Shown here: positions 1 through 10,264 of the stretch, one piece after another
Position numbering within the stretch: position 1 is the first letter of the stretch
How the letters are laid out: each line of letters opens with the position of its first letter
Assembly: GCA_963989245.1 (NCBI GenBank)
Contig: OZ022344.1
Location: 7,790,610 to 7,854,609 of the forward strand
Length of the DNA: 64,000 nt
Origin: Nansenia antarctica
Lineage: Eukaryota; Chordata; Actinopteri; Argentiniformes; Microstomatidae
Direction of reading: 5' to 3'
Translations under genes and position numbers: made by a program
The notes under the pieces: model-generated
What the model was told of the DNA's origin: nothing
What the model saw: the letters and a program-made list of their open reading frames with translations, nothing else
Database searches by the model: none

Positions 1-1722
1 AATAGCAGATTTCCAAGCACTTGGGAATTGTTTCTGTGATATAGAGAGGTTAATATTACTAGTGATGGGGCTACTAAGGCTAAGCTCCTTGAGCATGGCT
101 GTGTCCATCCCAAACACATCCTTGGCCTTAGATGGTCTGAGGGATCTGATTATCTCCCTAACTTCTGACTCAGAGACGTTCTTAATGGAAAAGGCTGGTT
201 CCAGTGTGATGGCTGGGAGTGGGCATATATTTCCCTGGTGATCTGCAAAGCCCTGTGCAATGTTAGCTACAGATTCAACGAAGTAGTGGTTGAAGGCCTC
301 TGCTATTTCAAGTGGGTTTGTTGTGAGGTTTCCTCCGATATTGATTTCAAGTGCTTTCCTATTGCCCTGCTGTGTACCTGTCAGCTTCTTAAGCTGTCTC
401 CAGATCATTTTACCATTACCCCTGGCCTCATTAATAGTTGTAATAAAGAAGTCAGCTTTGGCTTTTTTAATCTCCCTTACAACCTTGTTCCTCAACATGG
501 CATAATGGTGCTTGGCATGTTGTAGTTTTGTTTTGAGGGCTGCTTTTAATGCAGTGTCTCGCTCTCTCATCAGCTGTAGGATGTTTGTGTTCATCCAGGG
601 AAGGCTGTTCTTTTTGGTCCTGTGTTTAATCAAACAAGTGAACTTGTTTATCACGTTTTGCATTTTATTCAAAAATGCCTGACTATCCTCCTCTACACTT
701 ACTCCTGCCAGTAGCTCATTCCAGTTGAGATTTTGGACCACAGTTTTAAAGTTGTCCTGCTCCTTTTTGGGGATTCCATTTGATTCACTGGCTGCGAGGG
801 GTCTAAATCGTGCTTTGCTTAGCTTCCTGGCTACCAGGATCAAGTTATGGTCTGACAGTCCAGTAAGCATGTTGAAGGTCTTCATAATTCTATTGGGTCT
901 ATTGCTAAACGCCAGATCAATCTGGGTGCTGGTGGAACTGGTTATTCGGGTAGGCCCTTGGATAAGCTGGGAGAGGTCTAGACCATCTGTGATGCACTTG
1001 AGGTTTTTCCTAGCCGTTTTATCTTCCCAGTTGATATTCAAGTCACCCATGATAATGACCTCCTTCTTAAAATTACATTCTTTCAGCATGTTCTTGAATC
1101 TATCGTAGAAATCAACATTTGCTGAGGGTGGTCTGTAAAGGACAATCAGGATGAAGGACATTTGTGGAGATAAGGTTATGTTCACACCAATGCATTCTAG
1201 CTCATGGTGTGGCCAACATATTTCCTCACACTGAATTTTGTCTTTGACATCAATCATGACCCCCCCTCCCTTGGAGCCCACTCTATCCCTTCTAAACTGG
1301 ACATAGCCAGGTACAGATACAGCAGCTGATGGGGCCTGTTCATGTAACCATGTCTCGCTCAAGCAAAGAAAATCTAAGTTAGACTCATTCAAAAGATGTT
1401 GTACTTGGTCACTTTTTGATTTAATACTGCGTATATTCAAGTGTCCTCCTAACAACCCCTTTGGTTTTACCTTGGGGTCCCAAACTACCTTAGCATTATT
1501 GACCGTTTGGAAAATACTCCAGTTCCGTGTTTTCGCGATAGCCGGGTTGATCAACTTCCTGGTTGATTTGTTTACATCCCTTACAGCTACACATGTTTTG
1601 TTGCCTGAACAGACATTTAGAGTAGGTTTGGGTTCGGCGCTATATTTTAGAGTTCCATTGTCATTGTTACTTGCCGAGGCTGGATAGTTCGTTTGCAAGT
1701 CCGTGTTCGCAGCATTCGTCAT
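1..1722 (-). CDS. LINE ORF2, endonuclease part, runs off the left edge (L2/CR1-like)
   Basis: An open frame without stops runs from an ATG at 1722 to the window edge. It encodes an apurinic-like endonuclease of a non-LTR retrotransposon: LNIRSIKSK near residue 94, LCLSETWL, GGGVMI, VLYRPPS, the catalytic-type GDLNINW and the terminal SDHNLIL motif. A helical linker (LRNKVVREIKKAKADFF) and the start of the region before the reverse transcriptase follow, so RT lies outside the window. The style fits fish L2/CR1-superclade elements; the exact family is uncertain. The first ATG overlaps the end of the upstream ORF by 56 nt in the +1 frame, and the upstream limit of the frame is a TGA near 1762. 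No break is visible in the 574 codons present. Confidence 0.88.
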   Translation of the reverse strand, partial: MTNAANTDLQTNYPASASNNDNGTLKYSAEPKPTLNVCSGNKTCVAVRDVNKSTRKLINPAIAKTRNWSIFQTVNNAKVVWDPKVKPKGLLGGHLNIRSIKSKSDQVQHLLNESNLDFLCLSETWLHEQAPSAAVSVPGYVQFRRDRVGSKGGGVMIDVKDKIQCEEICWPHHELECIGVNITLSPQMSFILIVLYRPPSANVDFYDRFKNMLKECNFKKEVIIMGDLNINWEDKTARKNLKCITDGLDLSQLIQGPTRITSSTSTQIDLAFSNRPNRIMKTFNMLTGLSDHNLILVARKLSKARFRPLAASESNGIPKKEQDNFKTVVQNLNWNELLAGVSVEEDSQAFLNKMQNVINKFTCLIKHRTKKNSLPWMNTNILQLMRERDTALKAALKTKLQHAKHHYAMLRNKVVREIKKAKADFFITTINEARGNGKMIWRQLKKLTGTQQGNRKALEINIGGNLTTNPLEIAEAFNHYFVESVANIAQGFADHQGNICPLPAITLEPAFSIKNVSESEVREIIRSLRPSKAKDVFGMDTAMLKELSLSSPITSNINLSISQKQFPSAWKSAI

Positions 1723-2380
1723 CAATGGCCGTCCGTCCTCTGTGCGCACACCGCAACACCGTCAGGTCCCCAGCAAGCCGTCGCTCGCCCGACTCCTCCG
1801 TTGACAGCTCCGGTACGGTGACCGCCAGCCATGGTTCATCGGGTTGGATAGCCTCGGGGAATTCCACAGCATTCGGATGGGGAAAACGACGAGTCAAGTT
1901 AGTTTGCTCATGGTCAAATGTTGCAGGAATACTGACAGAGGTTCGTACCTGAGGGAAAACGTTGTTGCTCCTGGACATAATGTTAGTCCCATGAAACGCC
2001 GTTCCATCTCCAGTCGTAGGTGAGTGACACTGTCCATTGTTATCCGGGCCGGGACATGGGTGAATGTCTCCGGAAAGTAGCAAGCAGATTACTGCGACCA
2101 GCATATCGGCTCGCTGGAGCTTCCATCCCGTACGTTTGTTTGTTCTACCGTAAATGCTTGGATAAATGAAGGATATGAGGATAGCTTGGCGCCCGTATCC
2201 AAAATGTTTGTTAGTGTAGCAAGCTTGTTGGCAAGGAGGATCAGTCACATAGCTCAGAGTAGCGTTTTTGTATAAAGGAGGACGGTATAGATCATCTCCT
2301 GAGTTTACTAGAGACGCCAGTAGCATACAAACTTGGAGCCCTAGGAGAGCTGTGACCGCACCTCTGCCACCTGCCGCCAT
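1667..2380 (-). CDS. LINE ORF1-like protein with 2A-like motif
   Basis: A 237-aa protein immediately 5' of the endonuclease ORF, starting at an ATG in good context (GCCGCCATG on the complementary reading). The N-terminus looks like a signal peptide (hydrophobic residues 8-27). A second hydrophobic stretch (LVAVICLLLS, about residues 94-103) is followed directly by GDIHPCPGP. That resembles 2A 'stop-carry-on' sequences, consensus D(V/I)ExNPGP, with E to H and N to C changes. Related GDIxxxPGP endings occur in fish LINE N-termini from memory, and 2A-like sequences are known in some non-LTR elements. The rest is low in recognisable domains. It overlaps ORF2 by 56 nt, so ORF2 could be reached by reinitiation or +1 frameshifting. 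Function is inferred from position. Confidence 0.65.
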   Translation of the reverse strand: MAAGGRGAVTALLGLQVCMLLASLVNSGDDLYRPPLYKNATLSYVTDPPCQQACYTNKHFGYGRQAILISFIYPSIYGRTNKRTGWKLQRADMLVAVICLLLSGDIHPCPGPDNNGQCHSPTTGDGTAFHGTNIMSRSNNVFPQVRTSVSIPATFDHEQTNLTRRFPHPNAVEFPEAIQPDEPWLAVTVPELSTEESGERRLAGDLTVLRCAHRGRTAIDDECCEHGLANELSSLGK

Positions 2381-3140
2381 GAATCAGAGAGAGAGATAAC
2401 AGTGAACAGAGACCACCAACACTGAAGTCTTTGTTTTCATTTATGTACAGATCACTATATATGTTATTCAAAGAAACTGCTGATTAAACGCTCCATTCTA
2501 AAGGCTTCCGTGCGGTGTTGATAGGAACATACTTGTTTAGGTTGTCTTCCGACATTGTCTGTTGGCGCATGCAGTACGCTCTAGCCATTTCTGTTGAGTA
2601 GGAATTTCCTTTCTTCATTGATCGACAAATACGGTGCTTATCATCAGTTTGGTAACGACTAATTGTCCAGTTCCTCAACCAATAGAACGTACAGTTCCTC
2701 AACCAATAGAAACGTACAGTTCCTAAACCGATAGAAAAAGCAAGAGGTCGAGAGCACTCTTGTCTAGTACATTCATGTGAAGTCTGGTTGTTTGAAGGCA
2801 CATCTCTTTCAGGGTTAAGGTTGCATTGGTACATGTTGCTCTCGGCCACTTGCTGCTCAAGGCTGCTTTAATATAATCTTCATGCATGGTCTCAGTGTCT
2901 GGCATGTCAGGGACCCAGCTTCCAAAGATAAGTTAAATAAAGAAGAATGAAACAGTCCTCCACAGTGACTCTTCGATCAGCAACGCGCGTGCACGTGTTA
3001 ATCAGACCGCAGCACGTGCAGGTGTGAAACCCGCTTGGCTCCCTCATGAATTGGCAGCTATTGTTTGCTGATGGGAAACGATCAAGAAACAGTTAGAGAA
3101 TAAGATTACCCTCAATATCTTATTATCAATTATCAATATA
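2381..3140. other. Intergenic, no gene recognised
   Basis: Short minus-strand frames (2484-2849, 2723-2905) match nothing I know. Three imperfect copies of a roughly 27-bp unit (CAGTTCCTCAACCAATAGAA) lie at 2668-2735; the CCAAT in each could matter if this is the 5' UTR/promoter of the adjacent LINE. Confidence 0.4.
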
Positions 3141-3144
3141 CTGG

Positions 3145-3290
3145 TGGCCTAACATGGTCCAGTGGTCTAGCACCGTGGTCGTGCACACATATGTCGGCCC
3201 TTCTTCTCCTTACTTTCCTGTCTGTCTTCACTATATCAGTCCAATAACATGAAAACTATGAGTGGGACTGCCCCACTCAGAAAAAAACTT
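3145..3290 (+). repeat. Degenerate tRNA-derived SINE remnant
   Basis: The head CATGGTCCAGTGGTCTAGCA resembles a tRNA A-box region. The body ends with a CT-rich segment and CCAATAACATGAAAA of the kind seen in fish SINE tails (TTTCCTGTCTG ... CCAATAA). No B box survives, so this is a decayed copy. Confidence 0.4.
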
Positions 3291-3669
3291 TATACAATAA
3301 CATTATATAAAAAACAAACATTATATACAATATTATAAATATCCGTTCGTTATATAATATTCGTTGATGAGTACAGGCATAATCAAACGTAGGTTACTCC
3401 AATTACTTTGCTGCAGTAGCTATGCATGCACCACACAACTTGATAGGTACATACTGTGCAGTGTATCATTCATAACTGTACATAGGCTACACATATCATA
3501 ATATCTTATCACTATTGCATGGAACTTGGGTAAACCCGCTGTGAAAAAAAAACCTCAGCTCCAACAAATCTGAAGGGATTGGGAGACATACTGTACAGTT
3601 TATCATTTTCATAACTGTCTGTACATATACATATATTATGTATCACTATTGCTATATATAGCCTATATA
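3291..3669. other. AT-rich spacer, nothing recognised
   Basis: Short dispersed repeats of ATATAC/TATATA type and two similar segments (near 3446 and 3595: ATACTGTACAGTTTATCATT-like). No coding potential. Its last 8 bases (CCTATATA) are the target-site duplication of the next element. Confidence 0.5.
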
Positions 3670-3980
3670 CAGGGGTGCACATACCTTTTTGGGGCCAGTG
3701 CTCAGAGGAGCACCTAGGGATGCTGCTTGGTGCTCCCCGAGCTCGCGAGTCACGACCCGTCCCACAGGATGGATAAAAAAGGGATACATGGATAACTTAT
3801 ATGAGCAAAACGACATTTATTCATAAATAAAGATGAACGAACAAATGATTGTGTGCAAAACAAAAGAAACAAATGCAAAATCAAATGACTGCTCTTTAAG
3901 CATGAACGTCTGTCAGACTCCTTTAAACACAATGAACACAATTAAACTTTTCAACAAAAAGTTACAGCCTAAGCATTTAT

Positions 3981-5903
3981 TTATGCTGCAGCTACAAGCT
4001 CATCATCATCACTGCTCCCTTGACTGCTGTTATCACTGTCCTCTACCTGTACCATGGTAGAGGATGTTGTATGCTTACTCCTCCCCCCCTGGTTGAGCCT
4101 GCGATCAGCTGTTTGCATCCAAAGGTCAACAGCTGGCTTTGGGTCAAACATCTCTGTTGTCATCTCAGACAGGTGGATGTGCATCAGGGATGAGAGGCGA
4201 GAGTCTGACAGGCGGGATCTGTACTTGTTTTTTATGATATTGAGGTGTGAAAATCCCCTCTCACATGCAGCACTGCTCAAGGGCAGTGTAAGGGACAACA
4301 GAATGACTTTCCAAATGTTGGAGTAAGTCTCTGGGTTGCTTGTCTTCACTATGTTGACCAAGTCATACACTGAGGAGGCTGCTAACCGTTTGGCTGACTG
4401 CTTTAACCTCATCCATTCTCTTAGAGTGGAGTCTTTGTCAACAGACATGCTGGCCTCATAATTCTGGAGGATGCCATCAAGTGTGGTGTTGCCAAAACTG
4501 TGGAGGCCTTTCATTTCCTGAGGCCAAGTTGAAGGGTCAAAAATTAGAAATTGATCACATGACTTGAGGGATTCATATCGGGTTTCAAACTCTTCAATTA
4601 GACCTCTCAGTACATGAATCTTGTCCCTGTCAGCATCCGCATTTGCAACAGCCTCTTTCCTGTACTTGCCATCACTGTCAAGCAGAAGTGTCAGCTGTCC
4701 AATAGCTACCATGAGCTCATCTTTGCATTCACCAATACTCAACTTATTTTGCTGGAACTTGAGGGAGAGGAACTGTAAGATTCCTCCAGTGTCGAGCATG
4801 TTGGCTAGGAAACAGTGAAAGTGCTGAGTGCAGACATGTTTCAGGTCACTGTCATCACTTGTAGCCAGTTGAATTTTGATGGCAGGTAATAGTCTCCATA
4901 TTTTCAAGAGAGTCTTCTGTCTCCATGCAGACCATCTAATATTGTGGAACTTTCCTAGTTTTAGGAAGGCAATGCCATTCTCATCACACAGTTTCTGTAG
5001 TTGTGCTGTTCTTTTTGCACCCCCCTTCTGCAAATAAAAGCTAAGCAACTTGACAACAGAACGATTGAATGACTCACAGTATGGTACCATACGATCAGCT
5101 GACTTCGCGGTGTTCTCCAGGGTATGGGCCGTGCACATTATGTGCACCAGGGAATCCCCGATGACCACCTTCTGACGTAATTTGGGAATGACTCCGTTGT
5201 ATACTCCCACGTTGACAGCCACTCCGTCGGTGCACACAGAGACTAACTTCGTCTGCCACTCCTCCGCGAGACCACATTCCTGGAAAAGTTGCACAAGTCC
5301 ATCCACTATGTCCTGTGCTGATCGCTTCACCCCCAGATTAATTAATCCAAGGAAATCTGAGCTAACCTCTCCGTTGCTCGACACCGACACAATGTACACG
5401 ATTTCCCGCTCGGTTTTGTTGATGTCTTCTGATCCGTCAAAGAGCAGACCCCAGAATTCTGCTGCTTTTAATTTCTTAAATAGTTCCGAGCTGATTGTCT
5501 GTGCGATAGTCTGCACGATGCGGGACCCTGCTTCTCGTGTATGATATGCACTCCCGACATTAACTCCAAGCCTCTCGAATAGAGGAATGTCCTCTTCAAA
5601 TGAATGCATTGGGCGTGCATGTTTCGCTTTGTGAAAGGCCAGGAGAAATATATTACACAGTCCTTGACGCTGTTCTTCACTAATGTTGTCCTGCCACCTG
5701 TCAAGCGGGCGACTGCGATCCTGGCTGCTCCTGTTATCAATAGTTTCAACTATCTTAACGTGCTCTTTGCTTTTCTCATGCTTATTAAACGGTGGATGAC
5801 TGAAATTCTTTGTCCCCAAATAAAAAGCGTTGCTTTTATCGGCCAGATTGGGATGCTCACGGCATATTTTGCACCACATCACGGTGCGCTCATCATTAGC
5901 CAT
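3981..5903 (-). CDS. hAT transposase (ZNF862-like), 640 codons open
   Basis: The protein opens with a TTF-type zinc-finger-like module (MWCKICREHP ... HEKSKEHVK). It continues into the RNase-H-like core with the two expected aspartates (LLFDGSEDIN near residue 155, VCTDGVAVN near 225), the RWSAWRQ motif near residue 325, and the C-terminal hATC dimerisation block (LPLSSAACERGFSHLNIIK, near 555). It ends in an acidic Ser-rich tail. Length and order match vertebrate ZNF862-type hAT proteins. ATG 5903 is the first in-frame start, but the conserved leader upstream (EPHRKRAFVEKW) is in this same frame and its natural ATG at 6043 is separated by one frameshift. The mature protein was therefore probably about 47 residues longer. 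Confidence 0.93.
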   Translation of the reverse strand: MANDERTVMWCKICREHPNLADKSNAFYLGTKNFSHPPFNKHEKSKEHVKIVETIDNRSSQDRSRPLDRWQDNISEEQRQGLCNIFLLAFHKAKHARPMHSFEEDIPLFERLGVNVGSAYHTREAGSRIVQTIAQTISSELFKKLKAAEFWGLLFDGSEDINKTEREIVYIVSVSSNGEVSSDFLGLINLGVKRSAQDIVDGLVQLFQECGLAEEWQTKLVSVCTDGVAVNVGVYNGVIPKLRQKVVIGDSLVHIMCTAHTLENTAKSADRMVPYCESFNRSVVKLLSFYLQKGGAKRTAQLQKLCDENGIAFLKLGKFHNIRWSAWRQKTLLKIWRLLPAIKIQLATSDDSDLKHVCTQHFHCFLANMLDTGGILQFLSLKFQQNKLSIGECKDELMVAIGQLTLLLDSDGKYRKEAVANADADRDKIHVLRGLIEEFETRYESLKSCDQFLIFDPSTWPQEMKGLHSFGNTTLDGILQNYEASMSVDKDSTLREWMRLKQSAKRLAASSVYDLVNIVKTSNPETYSNIWKVILLSLTLPLSSAACERGFSHLNIIKNKYRSRLSDSRLSSLMHIHLSEMTTEMFDPKPAVDLWMQTADRRLNQGGRSKHTTSSTMVQVEDSDNSSQGSSDDDELVAAA

Positions 5904-6043
5904 TAGCCAGCCGACATCCTGCAGCCACTTTTCAACAAATGCACGTTTTCTGTGCGGCTCAGGTAATGGCTCAGTCTGGTGGTTTTTTTAGGAGGTGGCG
6001 GAACACCAAAATAATTACTTAGTGGGGCTTGCTTCTTGGACAT
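5904..6043 (-). pseudogene. Out-of-frame N-terminal leader of hAT A transposase with PIP-box-like motif
   Basis: ATG at 6043-6041 starts MSKKQAPLSNYFGVPPPP. QAPLSNYF fits the PCNA-interacting consensus Q-x-x-(I/L/M/V)-x-x-(F/Y)-(F/Y). The frame is lost at a run of seven T (5983-5989, plus strand); one additional base there would join it to EPHRKRAFVEKW and the 640-codon ORF. PCNA binding is inference from the motif only. Confidence 0.7.
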
Positions 6044-6240
6044 TTTGACGGCTCGTCGGGTGCCTCAGTGGTGCAGCAGTCAGCAGTCAGCAGTTGGATT
6101 TTGAGGAAATAAATTCCTCTCCCAGCGCTTACAGCTGTTGGTGCGCAAGAGCGCTTTCATGCGGCTGATCTGCCGCGCAGCATGCATTTTGGCGACGCAT
6201 GCGCACTGGCGCACCAGTTATGTGCACCCCTGCCTATATA

Positions 6241-6967
<727 letters not shown>

Positions 6968-7085
6968 CCGTATTTTCCGCACTCTAAGGCGCACCGGATT
7001 ATAAGGCGCACCTTCAATGAATGGCCTATTTTAGAACTGTTTTCATATACAGGGCGCACCGGATTATAAGGCGCATAGAGTAGAA
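6968..7085 (+). repeat. DNA-transposon terminus remnant with direct CGGATTATAAGGCGCA repeats
   Basis: ACCGTATTTTCCGCACT at the outer edge is followed by two direct copies of CACCGGATTATAAGGCGCA (6993 and 7058). This signature is familiar from dispersed vertebrate DNA-transposon/MITE ends, possibly pogo/Tigger-like. I find no inverted partner nearby, so it is a one-ended fragment. Family assignment is a guess. Confidence 0.5.
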
Positions 7086-7885
7086 GATACTGCAGTCAAA
7101 CGTTTGACTGGGGTTGCGTTACGCCCAAGCTCCACCTACTGCGTTGCGTCACCTCTCCATCGGTGTTGTGTCAACTTCCCGTTGTCCATGCTCCACCTGA
7201 GCGTTGTCACCGTCAACGTTCTACCTGCTCCACTGTCAAAAATATATATTTCTCCACCTCAAGTATCAGCCGTTCGTCATCCATTTTTGCAACAATTTTT
7301 ACTAAATTTTTACTAAATTTTTACTAAATCCTCAGAAACATGAGTGGTCGTTTGGTTATTTTTTTTTACATGTCAAGGAAGCACAACGCATCATGCTTGT
7401 TTATTGTGCAACACTGTTTACATTGTCATTTAGCAAAACTCCAAATAATCTTTAAAGAAGTCCGATATCGCCGCTCCCCCCCAATGAATCTCAACAGGCT
7501 GTGGACAACACCAGTGGTAGCTAGGGGGCGCTAGTGAGCAGTGAACGCCAGAGAGACATGGTCTGAAATATTTTCTTTAACATGGAACATTACAAAAAGA
7601 ACTCTTTTGTGACAGCTGAACACCCAACATTCTCTTGAACAATATCTCACCTCACACCTCTGTAGCATACACACGCCAAATTCATCGCCAAATTCAACAT
7701 TTTTGGCCAATCAGAAGCTATGTTGTTGAGGTGCTGGAGACAGTGTTTTATCAGCGTCCTCTATGGCCACAGCAGTGCACATGGCAGCAGCAGCATGTCC
7801 CTCCTCAGCCTCCGTCTGCCTCCAACAGAACAGACAGAACAGGAGGCTGTGTCCAGTCCTGATGGTGTGGCTGATCACTTTACAA
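7086..7885. other. Unassigned stretch
   Basis: Contains a triple (ACTAAATTTTT) repeat at 7297-7328 and a short plus-strand frame from ATG 7340 (MSGRLVIFF...). It may be the inside of the transposon whose end lies at 6968. No convincing gene. Confidence 0.35.
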
Positions 7886-7886
7886 T

Positions 7887-8040
7887 TGCGCGCACACACA
7901 CTCACAGACACACACAGACAGACACACGCACACACACAGACAGACACAGACAGACAGACACACACAGACAGACACACACACAGACACACACAGACAGACA
8001 CACACAGACAGACACAGACAGACACAGACAGACACACAAG
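7887..8040 (+). repeat. Compound (CACA)/(CAGA) microsatellite
   Basis: About 150 bp of ACACACAGACAGACAC permutations. ORFs across it on both strands are repeat artefacts. Confidence 0.95.
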
Positions 8041-8295
8041 GACCTGCGGTGATTCACAGCTGACTCGCGTGAATAGCAATTCGCAATAGCTGCGACCACG
8101 AGCTATAGAGTAGTTGGCTACAAGCATTTTCAATCTGCTATTATCTCTATTAGTGGATTAACCGCTGTGGTGATTTAACAGCTGATAAAAAATACATCAA
8201 GTAGACTACAAACAGAGCAATTCTCTAGAATCACATTGTATGCTGTAGCATCACCTTCTTCAGGGGACTAATTTTATTTAGAAAAAAAGACATTC

Positions 8296-8491
8296 TTCTA
8301 CAGTATAACACCTCTATAACACCCCAGTGTCTCTATAACACCTCTATAACATCACAGTGTCTCTATAACACCTCTATAACATCACAGTGTCTCTATAACA
8401 CCTCTATAACACCCCAGTGTCTCTATAACACCTCTATAACATCACAGTGTCTCTATAACACCTCTATAACATCACAGTGTCTCTATAACAC
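8296..8491 (+). repeat. 30-bp tandem repeat, copy A
   Basis: About six copies of CTCTATAACACCTCTATAACATCACAGTGT with CCCC/TCAC variants. The same array recurs at 17719-17911 as the edge of the second copy of a larger direct repeat. Confidence 0.95.
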
Positions 8492-8670
8492 CCCCAGTCC
8501 CATGGTGGACACCTGTCAGGGCAGACAGAAGACAATGAACACATTTTTTTTTCTCAAAGTTTATTAGTAAAACAAATCAACAGAACCAAACCTAGGGGTT
8601 AGGGGTTTGATTCCATCAAACATAAGCCGGGATTCTCCTTTAGGGACGTTGATAGAACACCCCCCTGACC
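8492..8670 (-). promoter_or_regulatory. Transcription-unit-like repeat, copy A, distal half (poly(A) signal side)
   Basis: Near-identical to 17912-18090. On the minus strand it holds a short hairpin-forming segment (GGTTTGATGGAATCAAACC) and ends with ACTAATAAACTTTGAG followed by an A run, so it looks like the 3' end of a short transcript. The proximal half is at 16298-16503. The two halves were separated by hAT element B; the last 8 bases (CCCTGACC) are its TSD. Confidence 0.7.
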
Positions 8671-9009
8671 CAGTGGCGTAGCGCAAAATCCCGGGGCCCC
8701 CCCGCAAGGTGGCGGCGGGGGCCCTTTCGCAACGGAGTAAAAAACAAATAAATAAACGTGCGTTTTTTAGAGGCCGATGCGTTATTGACGTTGCGAAATT
8801 TCGCAATATGCACTCTACATTCTAAATGCTTGACTTAGCAAAAGGTACAAACAAGTGAGAGCAATAGCCTATAACTAAAACCAAATGGTAGACTACACTA
8901 CATCAGTAGAATGTATTATAAGTAGAATAGTACAAGCTTTATTTCTTTTAACAAAGTGTGGTGTGCACAGCAGTGTGATATCTGTAAACATATCTGTAGA
9001 CTCTCCGCT

Positions 9010-9098
9010 AAGGGTTGCCAGATGGGATTGAGAATTTCCAACCTAACCAATCTAAAAACTTCTAAATCCACCAAAAACCAGCCAATCTGGCAACCCTG
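9010..9098. mobile_element. 89-bp hAT-type mini-MITE
   Basis: The ends AAGGGTTGCCAGAT and ATCTGGCAACCCTG are inverted repeats, flanked by 8-bp direct repeats TCTCCGCT (9002-9009 and 9099-9106). A related copy sits at 28695-28795. It lies in the 3' untranslated part of hAT B. Confidence 0.88.
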
Positions 9099-10264
9099 TC
9101 TCCGCTGCATCAGGGTCTACTTGTTGCGCAAAATTGGCCAGGGTTAGTCAAATCCTTTGTTGGACATATCAAATAATATTCTTACCTTTAACAATGACCA
9201 AAACGTCCTCTCCTCCTGGCATTGGTCTGTGCGAAGTCCTTCACTATGTTTGTTAATCCAATTGACGTGCGCGCTGGCTTTCAATGCTGAGCATCGCTAG
9301 TCCGGATAGTCTGTCCTGGGACATGGTGCTTCTCAGATAGCTTTTGATAATTTTCAGTTTCGAAAACGATCTCTCTGCACTTGCCACTGTGACAGGTATG
9401 GTTAAAAAAAGCTTGAGAGCAGTAGCCACGTCTATGACACTGGGCAGGATAGATGCATGTCTCAGGAGCAGGAGCTCTGTCAGATCTTTGATTGAACCCT
9501 TTTCAATACGTTTTATTTCTGACCTCAGAGCATTTCGAAAGGAAAGAAGCTGTGATGGAAAATCAGAAGAAAGGTCATTATTGTAGATCAAGGCTAGTGT
9601 CTCAGCGGATGCGTGCAACGCATCATCCTTTGCCTGTATGAGTTCACTGGGATGTAAACAACGGAATCTCTTTGCAACTGTATCCATTCCTCTGAATCGG
9701 TGTCTGAGTTGGGAAACAATGGTGTCAATGCACACAAAAAAGACTCCTGTTTTAAAGCTTTCCTCTGGACTTGTGAGACGCTGATCCTCACTGAGTTCAT
9801 CAAAGTGACGCTTTGTACGTCTTGTGCGCTTCTGGGTGAAATGACAGTTTGTGCCCCAAGAAGCTGCAAGTTCCTGTGCTGCGCTTTTTATGTGTTCGAA
9901 CTCACCCCTTAGCTGCGATAACGTGTTGCACGCCGTGCTCAGTAGGCCTGCTGCATGGAAAAGGTCCATGTCTTTCTTCTGAAGTAACTTAGACACTATA
10001 TTGATAGACTCCAGAATCTTTTCCTGCATCACAGTAATCATTGCGAACTCAAAGGTTTCAATTGACTTAATAAGTCCAGTGGCTTCTGCACGTTCATCTG
10101 GTTTAGTCGATTAAAGACTGATTTTGGCCAGTGCCTGTAAGATGTCAGCATAGCGAAATCGAAGCGCGTGAATAGCATCGTGTCTAGAGCTCCAGCGTGT
10201 TGGACAAAGTCGTTTTAGTGTTGGCTTCGAATTAAAATGGTTTTCCAACATTTCCCATCTTTTT

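Larger units (their letters stand above)
3670..6232 (-). mobile_element. Complete hAT element 'A' (2563 bp) with perfect TIRs and TSD
   Basis: Perfect 14-bp terminal inverted repeats CAGGGGTGCACATA at 3670-3683 and 6219-6232, flanked by identical 8-bp direct repeats CCTATATA at 3662-3669 and 6233-6240. An 8-bp TSD and CAGGGGTG ends are hallmarks of hAT transposons. One long transposase ORF fills most of the element on the minus strand. Perfect TIRs and TSD imply a young insertion. Confidence 0.96.

Noticed and set aside
7711..8133. Cys/Val-rich ORFs over 7890-8040
   Set aside because: Products of the CACA/CAGA microsatellite.
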